This document shows positions 34,163 through 42,839 of a stretch of DNA of 48,239 nt, in pieces. Under the pieces are notes generated by a model. That model did not search any database. It saw only the letters and a program-made list of their open reading frames with translations, and had not been told where the DNA came from. The stretch covers positions 1 through 48,239 of the forward strand of contig JAJJXM010000132.1 of the NCBI GenBank assembly GCA_024516155.1. Direction: 5' to 3'. Every line of letters begins with the position of its first letter. Position 1 is the stretch's first letter. Position numbers and translations under genes: made by a program. This DNA is from Pyronema omphalodes (Eukaryota > Ascomycota > Pezizomycetes > Pezizales > Pyronemataceae).

Positions 34163-35725
34163 TCAGTACTGCTCCAAGGCAGGAAACAAACAATTCCAGA
34201 CAAAACACGCGTCCTCATCTTTGTATCTGATGGCCAACACTTCCAGTCTCCAAACTTCAATAAGGACCGGTGGTCTGGTAGGATCCGGTGGCCCAGGATT
34301 ATACATTATCTCCCTGAGTGCGTCGAAAGCCACCTTCTCAGTCCTGTCATCAATCAAGATGATATGACGCCGGTAGGGAAAACAACGGTGCAGAACAATT
34401 TGGCAAGCTGTTGGACCTGTTGCGTTATTTGCTGGCTTCCCATTCATCCAGATTTGGTCGTGGGGAACTTCAATATTGTCTTGTTGAAGTGCTTTACGAA
34501 TGTTGTCCGTCGTACACCAATCAACCATATAACAGCCATATTCTACCACTATGTCCAACACGGATAACGGATCATCAAGACCGATAGGAAAGTAGATGTG
34601 GGCGTCTCTAATAAGGTCGAGTCCACTGGCTAGTTGGGGGAACGTCAATAAATCCTGGGGATCCCTCAGATAAAAGGCATGGAGGCTTTTACATAGCCTT
34701 CCTTGACGATTTGGTATGTCTATGGGGCGTGATAGAGGGTCTGTAGATTCAGAATTGTTCTGCTGCTCTATCTGTTGAATTTTTAGGTATAAAGGTGGTT
34801 CTTTAGATATTGATGGCGGATCCGGTATATACGCATTTCTGGGGATATATGGGAGGGCATAATACTGAACTCCCGTAGTAGCACATCGGTGGACTTCCGG
34901 TTTACTGTTCCTGATCCACCTGGCCAAACATTCGGGTGTGAAAGCGGCTGATGAAAATTGCGTGATTGGTGTAGGAAGGTCGGTGGCTGCAGTGTCGTCT
35001 GGTTCATACAATGGATCTCCTACTACTGTAGGCCGCCAGGGATACTTACTGCTGAATTCTCCGTTTTCGAAGGGCCTTTTGAACCGTAGATCAAGAAGCG
35101 GGAAGTATTTGAACCACTCCTTCGTGGATAGCTGTTTTTTTTTACGAGGTGTGGTCTGGTCCCTATTGTTATGGTTCTCACTGTAGCCCAGAAGTCGACG
35201 ACGTTTGGCTTTACACCTAGTATGGTACTTCGGCTGCTCCATTAGAATTTCTTCTCCGCGATCGTCCTCCAGGATAAATCTTTTCCGAAAAAAGCGGTAT
35301 CGTTGATTCTCAAGAAGTGAGAGTTTTTCATCGCGAATTTTATCGTTCGCAAAACGTAACTCTTTTTTGAGCTCCCGCGTCATGGTATTAGGGTCAAGGT
35401 CCGATGTGACGTCGTAAGTGGTCCATTCATTTTGGTTTTCGACATTTTTCTCCCCGTCTTCGTTCTCTCCCTCATAAGCTTTACGGTTATCCTTAATATA
35501 AATCCTACTTGTTGACAAGGACATGTCAATGGTTACCGATTTGTGTTTTCCCGGCTCAGGGGTGTCCGATTTCTTGAGGATGCTACGTATGACTGTTGCT
35601 GTCGTTGAGCGGGAAGGAGGGGGAAATCTGTCCTTGACAAGCTTGAGGCCTGACATTCCGTTCTTAGGATCAAAGAACTGACCCTGGGTACTGGAGTGTT
35701 CGGATTTTCCTGAATACGCTAGCAT
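34163..35725 (-). CDS. Hypothetical protein, 520 aa, no recognised family
   Basis: A single uninterrupted exon. Residues about 1-110 are Ser/Thr-rich and probably disordered, with the basic phospho-like motif SILKKSDTPEPGKHKSVTID. Residues about 115-160 are highly charged and probably helical (ELKKELRFANDKIRDEKLSLL). Basic patches KAKRRR and PRKKKQL (about 170-200) could act as nuclear localisation signals. The C-terminal half (about 260-520) looks globular, rich in Trp, Tyr, Cys and His (ECLARWIRNSK, YYALPYIPR, YGCYMVDWCTTDN, CQIVLHRCFPYRRHIILIDD). I know of no family with this pattern. Codon use and length argue for a real or recently real gene. It sits in opposite orientation between F-box copies C and D and is not related to them. 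Confidence 0.7.
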   Translation of the reverse strand: MLAYSGKSEHSSTQGQFFDPKNGMSGLKLVKDRFPPPSRSTTATVIRSILKKSDTPEPGKHKSVTIDMSLSTSRIYIKDNRKAYEGENEDGEKNVENQNEWTTYDVTSDLDPNTMTRELKKELRFANDKIRDEKLSLLENQRYRFFRKRFILEDDRGEEILMEQPKYHTRCKAKRRRLLGYSENHNNRDQTTPRKKKQLSTKEWFKYFPLLDLRFKRPFENGEFSSKYPWRPTVVGDPLYEPDDTAATDLPTPITQFSSAAFTPECLARWIRNSKPEVHRCATTGVQYYALPYIPRNAYIPDPPSISKEPPLYLKIQQIEQQNNSESTDPLSRPIDIPNRQGRLCKSLHAFYLRDPQDLLTFPQLASGLDLIRDAHIYFPIGLDDPLSVLDIVVEYGCYMVDWCTTDNIRKALQQDNIEVPHDQIWMNGKPANNATGPTACQIVLHRCFPYRRHIILIDDRTEKVAFDALREIMYNPGPPDPTRPPVLIEVWRLEVLAIRYKDEDACFVWNCLFPALEQY

Positions 35726-35929
35726 GGTGAATTTTGTTGTCGTATATGTTGCGTAAATACGTATACCGTCAGGCTGGTATCGATGACCACTCCTACAGTT
35801 TGAATTGAATTGTCGCAGATATGTGCTTGAAGAGACGCATTACCGCCTCATATAGCCTACCGGGGAAATCAAGTTTACCTTAGCCTGGCCTATTGTATTG
35901 TGGCATATTGCCATGCATGATAAAATAGT

Positions 35930-37300
35930 GGAATACTTGCCGCCTACCAATGCTTCGCAGGACCACTAATACAGTGCGTCATTATTTACCACTACCCAGG
36001 GTGACATAGATGGCGGATGATATTTGTCTATAGTGGAGTGTAGTCTCGCTTTGAAACCAGAACAATAATATTGCTTCTTCCGGTATTGATAGTGGACAGA
36101 ATACGAAGCTCTTGGAAGTCATAGCCCAGATGACGGATGGAACCTCTCAAATGCCGCATATCTGGGTATCGGCTGCGGGAGGGAAAAATGACAGATATTG
36201 ACTGACTTTTTGGGGTATAAGACGGTGGGTAGTATTGTCCAGAACATATTTGCCAGATCGGCCACACTGATCGCTGTTCCATCGATCGTGTCTGGAAACG
36301 TTGATGGCATCAAGAATCATCAAGATTCAGCCACATCTGACATCGCCATTATTCGTAGGACCATGATCACAAGTCATTGAGGCGCCATTGACCAGACAGG
36401 CCGCAGGTCTCTGCGGGTAACCGCGACAGAATCACGCGCCGTCACTCTCAGCTACAGATTTTTACTACTGTTCATGATATTTTGCCCAGATAGATAGACG
36501 GAATTTTCCAAAACCCACCGCTTGGAAGCAAAAAGAGGCCAGATGCCCTAACCCTAGATGATTCCTACCAGGTGCCGCATTTAGCGCGCCGTAGCTTAAC
36601 AAGTTTCATCATCAGAATTTGCCGAGTGGCATGGCGAAACACCTCCCGCCTCGCGGAAAGACTAATACACTTCGCCAGGTTTCCACGCCACTCAGGATGA
36701 CTTAGTTTTCGCATCATTCGTTTACCGTCGAGAGCAGTCTCGCTTTCACGGGACAGATCGTAGGTCTCTGTGGGTAACCACCACCCGGTTACGAGCCATC
36801 ACCCCCAAGCCACCGATTTTCTACTACTATTTACGATGTTTTTCTCAAATAGATAGACTGAAGCTTTCAAGGTCCATCGCTTCGAAGCGCGCAAATACCA
36901 GATGCCTTAACCCTAGATGATTCCTACCAGGTGCCGCATTTAGCGCGCCGGCGCCTGGCTAGTGGCGTTATGCGAATTTGCCTGCTGGCATGGTGAAACA
37001 CCTCCCGCCAACCAATGCGTCGCGGAAACACTAATACACTTCATCAGGATTCCACGCGACACAGGATGACCTAGTTATCTTGTGATTTGTTTATTGTGGA
37101 GGTTAGTCTAGCTTTGGAAGCGGTCAACGCATACCTAAGTCTATCGGCAATGCTCCACAGAAACACTAGTACATCGTCAGTATTTCATGCCACCTGAGGT
37201 AACCTATCTTGCATACGTACGTAATTCTTCTATCTATGGACGATGGCAGTCTCGCTTCGGCAGAGGGAATGATATAGCCTAAGTCTACCCGTGTTTCTGG
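35930..37300. repeat. Degenerate direct repeats upstream of F-box D
   Basis: A core of about 115 bp (CACTAATACACTTC..CAGG..TTCCACGC..CAGGATGAC, then a GTCTCGCTTT-like block) occurs near 35950, 36655, 37015 and 37150. A longer unit of about 360 bp is clearest between 36400-36755 and 36760-37110: the sequence TAACCCTAGATGATTCCTAC and the following AGGTGCCGCATTTAGCGCGCC are identical 360 bp apart. The segment 36160-36310 also resembles 37365-37520, just upstream of F-box D. Non-coding. The array appears to be repeated duplication of the D promoter region. Confidence 0.75.
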
Positions 37301-37667
37301 CGGAATCTGCTAGAAACAGAGTCATGGCCAAGCTGAGGGAGCTTGCCGGGTGTCATATATCTGGGTAGCGGACGCCGCAAGCAAAAAGGACAGATATTGA
37401 TAGACTTTCACCCGTGTGACGGTGCGGAAAATCGTGCATAAAAAATCGTAAGGTCAGCAATCGGACTGATTTTGTTTCCCCTCCATCTTGTCTGGAAGGT
37501 TTCCTCGCTCCAAGAACTTCTGAACGTCACACTTACCCAACGCCCACAATCCATTCAAAGTCATTTATCTTAGCCATACCTAGTACAACAAGATTTTAAT
37601 CTCCGAAGATATTGACATTACATTACCAGCTTTCTTATAATCCCCACTTTTGCTCGCTACCGGAATA

Positions 37668-39055
37668 ATGAATAGAAAACTCGAATTGTTGCATCTTCCC
37701 CCCGAGTTACTTTTCGAAATCGTGCAATACGTATGTCTCCTTTTTTCTGACACACCACAGAATATCGAGAAGTCCGTACTGATATGGTGATTCCGTAATA
37801 AGTTAAATCTACAGGACCACTCTGTCTTGCGGCAAACATGTTGGAAAACTCGATCTGTGGTCGCTAAATATACCTTCCGGCACGTCGCCCTAGATTTCAA
37901 GGAGAAGCGGATAGTTCAACAGCAGTTACAATGGCTTGCACGTAAAACTGGGATCAGTCACGAAGCTGTGAAAGAGCATATCCGAGTTCTACACATTATA
38001 CAACCACGAATGTATAACGGAATACCATGCGGCCGACTATATTCAGAGGTTTTTACAGGCGGAACATCATTATCTACATTTCAGCGGGTAGAAAAACTTC
38101 AGTACGTTTCTTATCCGTCACTCCAAAGTATCAAGTATCAAGATATATGTCAGCTAACATAAGACACCAAAGAATCACCGATACAGAAGTTCTAGAAAAC
38201 TCAACCTACAATTCCCTATCCCCAATTTTCCAATACCTAGAATCATTACCGAAGTTATATAGAGCAGATTTATTTCTCCGCGATGCCAACATCGGCATGT
38301 CTGTCCGCCTACCCCACCTAACAAGCCTCACCATCAAGTCCCGCACGAATTTCCACGATTCTCTAATCAGCATCATCACCGGATCCCCCAGCATTACCGA
38401 CCTCGTCCTTACCTCCGCCCGACACCCAAACCACGATGGATCCTCCCTAACCCTCTGCAAACTTTTCCGGCACCTCGACCCCAGCCGTCCCCTAAAGCTA
38501 TCTTCCCTAACTCTAGACGGCTGGGTAATCGACGAAGAAGCCGTGACAGCAGTTCTTCCACACCTAAAGACAATTCAAAATCTCCAGATCCGTGAACACG
38601 TCTCCGGAGCCTCATTTCTCTGGCAGGGTCTAAAAACCGCTAAAATGAACCTTCAAAAGTTAAGTGCACCAAAACAGGCATGCAGAGAATTACTTCAATA
38701 CCTATCACTATTTTCCGGGCTACAACATCTATCCATGTCCACGCCGAGGAACGTTTGCTACGAATGCTCGGATGTTTGTGATATTGCAAGGATAATCAGG
38801 AGTCATTCATCTACCTTGGAAAAAATAAATGTTATCATGAGATGGGGTTTTTGGGAAGAGGAGCGTGAGGAGGCGAAAGAGGCGGTGGAAATGTGTAATG
38901 CTCTTACTGAGCTTTCGGTGGCAGTTTCTGTGTTGCATCGTTTTCCGGATCGGGTTTTGTCGGATAGCGATGATGATGACGATGATGACGATGATGACGA
39001 TGATGACGATGATGACGATGACGACGACGACGATGATGATGATGATGATAAATAA
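37668..39055 (+). CDS. F-box/LRR protein D with poly-Asp tail
   Basis: Predicted exons are 37668-37730, 37815-38101 and 38164-39055, giving 413 aa. The acceptor AACATAAG at 38163 is less typical but restores phase. F-box: LELLHLPPELLFEIVQY in a 21-codon exon, then HSVLRQTCWKTRSVVAKYTF. LRR-like segments: IFQYLESLPKLYRADLFL, VRLPHLTSLTIKS, SITDLVLTSA, LKLSSLTLDGWVID, VLPHLKTIQNLQI, LQHLSMSTPRN, LEKINVIM, ALTELSVAVSVLH. Unlike A, B and C there is no third intron. After LSVAVSVLHRFPDRVLSDS the reading frame runs straight into an Asp tract encoded by GAT/GAC repeats and stops after a Lys. Most diverged of the four copies, closest to the decayed relic near 4.1 kb in one stretch. Probable SCF adaptor. 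Confidence 0.83.
38967..39052 (+). repeat. GAT/GAC trinucleotide repeat coding for poly-Asp
   Basis: About 28 consecutive GAY codons at the 3' end of F-box D. Length is likely polymorphic because of slippage. It replaces the complex Asp/Ser tail of gene A. Confidence 0.95.
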
Positions 39056-39306
39056 CTCCCTGCTCTCTCCACTGAGGGATAAGTTAAAAACGGATTATGT
39101 AGGACAAAATAAATATCCGAATCATGGAATTTGCTTTCATATTTCATCTTCTTGTATTATCTTCTTTCTTCTTTTATTATCATTCCTGTTTCTTTTCTTC
39201 TTTATGTATTTAAACCGGTCTCAGGTGTTAGATCGAGTCAGTATTTATACTTGCAAAAAGGGGGGTTTTAAAAATGTTTTTGAAATGTTTTTGCATGCGA
39301 GAAAAG

Positions 39307-40445
39307 TTTTTAGCGCCATTTAGACATTTAGACATTTTTTCACGCTGTAAGCGCGTAATATCAAAAGCGTTTTTTTGTACAGACTGTTTGAGCACTTAAA
39401 ACACATTGCGGCATCTAAACACATGCATACTTAGAGAACGCCATAACACTTCGTAAGTTTTAGGTGGTCTGTGGCGCTATGTCTTATAATCTATTTCTCA
39501 ATTCAATACTGTATATACTGTCGAAATGTCTTTTCAACTGCTGTAAAATATCTAATGGCATATTTAGTGTCTACCAGGCGAGAATAGACGTAGAAGAAAA
39601 CACATTGGCTCTGGTCTAAACGTGTAGTTTCTCACGAAAGCATTTGCATCATCACTCCTGAAGTACTACAACCGCTTTACGCTATGTGGAAGTGTTTTTC
39701 TCTTTTCAATTTTTTCTGCAACGTCGGAAGTGATATGAAGAATCTGCCTATCATTCTAGCTTCTGTGAGGCCAAACTCCAGCAGTGGCTCACCGCCGCTG
39801 AGTACTGGCAGAAGGTATACCTCGCCATGATGCTACGGTGTAACAGTTGTGTGAGATGTATGGAAAAATGAATTTTTATCACTCATTTCCCACTCAATTT
39901 GAAATAGTAATTTGGCAATTGCTGCTGTTGAAAACCTTATTAACAAAGCTGAGAAGCTACAAGTCTACACTTCGTGATGGTTTCTCCGGCATTACATACC
40001 AGGGGATGCAGAAAAATTAATCAAGTAATGGATTATCAGACATAACGCTATAGACCACCTAAAAATTACGAAGTGTTATGGGGTTCTCAAAGTATGCCGA
40101 TGTTTAGATGCCGCAATGTGTTTTAAGCGCTCAAAGAGTCTGCACAAAAAAACGCTTTCGCCGGGAGGGAAAAGAGCAAACAGGACTCCAAAATGTAACG
40201 ACGAGAATGAAAACCAGCAGGAGGAAGAGAGGTGGCAACAGGCCCAAGAAATGAAGTACGCTCTGGGGCGGATCCCAGCGAGACTCCAAGGTAACAGCTG
40301 GAGCCTCGAAATGTAAATAGACTGTGGCATACGTCATAAGCTTGAGGTTGGGAACGTTCAAGAAAATCAAATCAAATCAAATCAGAAAAACGCTTTCGAT
40401 ATTACGCGCTTACAGCGTGAAAACATGTCTACATGGCGCTAAAAA
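39307..40445. mobile_element. Long-TIR DNA element interrupted by a retroposon
   Basis: The left arm (39307-39480) and right arm (40042-40445, read in complement) share TTTTTAGCGCCAT, TTTTCACGCTGTAAGCGCG, AAAGCGTTTTT, CACATTGCGGCATCTAAACA, CCATAACACTTCGTAA and TTTTTAGGTGGTCT in the same order. That gives terminal inverted repeats of about 170 bp. The right arm is split by the 225-bp insertion at 40161-40385. Without it the element would be about 910 bp. The centre (39480-40040) has no transposase frame. No clear target duplication was found at the ends. Confidence 0.75.
40148..40398 (+). mobile_element. 5'-truncated non-LTR retroelement, 225 bp, with 13-bp TSD
   Basis: AAAAACGCTTTCG occurs at 40148-40160 and 40386-40398, bracketing an insert in the right arm of the long-TIR element. 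The insert ends ACGTCATAAGCTTGAGGTTG, GGAACGTTCAAGAA, then (AAATC)n. This is the same 3' end as at 3321-3377 and 28780-28843. Its 5' part stays open in frame through EEERWQQAQEMKYALGRIPA and stops at 40316, so it could be the last codons of a LINE ORF2 (inference). It is the longest of the three copies here and the best query for finding the full element. Confidence 0.85.
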
Positions 40446-42611
40446 GTAAATCAACTTAAGCCAACTTAACTTAAGCCAAGCTGCAAGCCGAGCCAAGCGA
40501 AGCCGAATCAGGCCAACCCAAGCCAAATCACCAGTAGCCAAGTAAATCAACTCAACTCAACTCAAGCCAAGCTGATTCAAGCCAAATCACCATGAACCAA
40601 ACCACAAGTAGCCAAGTAACCAAGCGACAAGTCTCAAATCACCAGTATCCAAGCCAACTCAACTTAAGCGAGGCCGCAGGCCGAGCCAAGCCAAATTACC
40701 ATGAACAAAGTCACCAAAATCCAAATCAAATCACCAGTAGCCAAATCAAGTCACCAGTAGCCAACTCAACTTAAGCCAAGCCGCAAGCCGCAAGCCGAGG
40801 CAAATCACCAGTAACCAGTAATCATAAGCCAGCCAAGTCACACATCACCAAAATCCAAATCAAGCCACCAAAACCCAAAACACCAGTATCCAGTATCCAG
40901 TATCCAGTATCCAGTGATCATAAGCCAACTCAAGCCAACTCAACTCCACTCAACTCAAGCCAGGCCGCAAGCCGCAAGCCGAGCCAAGCTAAATCACAAA
41001 TCACCAGTATCCAACCCACTCAAATCAAATCAAATCATCAGGCACCAGGCACTAGTATCCAAATCAAGCCCCCAAAACCCAAATCAAGTCACCAGTATCC
41101 AAGTCACCAGTATCCAGTAATCACCAGTAATCATAATCATAAGGCAAGCCAAGCCTGGTAGGCCAACTCAAGCCAACTCAAATCAAATCACAAGCAAGTA
41201 AATTATCACCCCCCCCCCCCCCCTCCCCCCCCACTGTACGCTCATGTCTTTCTCTTATGGGTTTCTAGGAGGGGGGATTCTGGGATTCTGGGACTTGGCA
41301 TTGTGGTAATTGGTAACTGGTAATTGATATACTGGTATTCTGGGATCCGGGTCACTGGTCACTGGTCACTCATTTACTGGTATTCTGCTATCCTGCTATC
41401 ATGCTATCTTTACTGGTATTCTGGTTCTCTGCTATTCTGGTAACTGGTACTTGGTAGCTGGTAACTGGTAACTGGTGTTCTGGTTCTGGTATTCTGATAC
41501 TTGGGACTTGGTATTCTGGTTCTTGTTCTCTGGTAACTGGGACTTGGTATTCTGGTTCCGGTATAAAATACTCATTTATGTAACATTTCTTACTTGCTTT
41601 CATTCCTTCTTTCTTTCTTCCATTCTTTCTTTCATTCTTGCTTTCTTTCTTTCCTTCTTTCTTGATAAAAACGAGGAAAGGAAAAAATCAAGGAAGGGGA
41701 AAACAAAAAAACGTAGAATGCAAAGAAAATGTAGAATGCAAAGAAAATGTAGAATGCAAAGAAAATGTAGAATGCAAAAAGTTAAAGTCTAGAAACTCTT
41801 AAAACACAACACAACACAACACAAAAAAAAACTCTTAAAACTCTTAAACTCGGTTTGACAAACAGAAACACCCCCCAAAAAAACACCCCCCCCCCCCCGC
41901 CCCCCTTCAAAAAAAGCAGCAAAAAAAAGAGAAAAAACACCCAATTCGCCTCCCCCGCCCCGCAAAAAACAAAAAAGCAGCAGCAAAAACAACAAACAAA
42001 AAAACACAAAAAGAAAAAAAAAAAAAAAAAAAAACAGCAAAAAAGCAAAAAAAAAGCAGCAAAAACAAAACACAACGCCAAAATGCTTTCATTTCAACGT
42101 CACCAAATTCATAATCCATAATTCATGAAAAAACAAGGAAAACAAAAAAAAAAAAAAAAACAAGAAACAAGAATCGTACACCACCCATCTAGTTCCACCT
42201 TCTACTTTGTTCCAACTGCAACTTTGACTGCAACATTGGCTTCAACTGTAACTGCAACTGCAACTGCAACTGCAATGATGACTTGCGATGACTTCTACTC
42301 TTCTACTCTTCTACTCTTTAAATGATTTCGCAATCATTTCGCAATCATTTCGGAATCTCCACACCTCCAACTCCTCCTATTCCTCCTATTCCTCCTGTGC
42401 CTCCTGCCTCCTGCCTCCAATTCCTGCAGCTCCTGTAATCGTTTCCCAATCCCAATCCCAATCCCAATCCCAATCCCTAATCGCAATCCCAATCCCAATC
42501 CCTAATCGCAATCCAAAACCCAAACAAACCCCAAAACCTTCCCTTCCCATCCCATCCCAGCGCATAAAGCAGCCATCCCCCTTCCCCCCGCCCCCTATCC
42601 CCCTAACCCAC
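40446..42611. repeat. 2.2-kb low-complexity region
   Basis: 40446-41205 is built from AAGCCAA, AAATC, CACCAGTA and TCCAGTA motifs. C15 and C8 runs follow at 41209-41232. 41270-41570 is built from GGTATTCTGG, GGTAACTGG and TCACTGG motifs, partly complementary to the first half. Then come a TTTC/TTCC pyrimidine tract (41580-41665), four copies of the 18-bp unit GTAGAATGCAAAGAAAAT (41713-41780), A-rich and C-rich blocks (41800-42170), ACTGCA repeats (42227-42282) and CAATCC repeats (42441-42520). No gene. All long frames here are composition artefacts. The kinase gene ends at its right edge. Confidence 0.85.
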
Positions 42612-42807
42612 CTACCTCGACCTCCCCTCCCACCTCTCCCTCATACCCTCCAACCACCTACAATAAATAACCTCGGTAAGTTTTTCACCGGGGGTACATT
42701 GTCTCTGCAACGGATCCTCCATTTCCTGGTCTGACATGTCGAGATCACGGTTGATGTTTGTGTATCCATTGGCGTTAGTGTAGGTGTATCCGTTGCCGTT
42801 TCCGTTG

Positions 42808-42839
<32 letters not shown>

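Noticed and set aside
41782..42119. Phe/Cys-rich minus-strand frames
   Set aside because: Composition artefacts of A-rich and C-rich low-complexity DNA.
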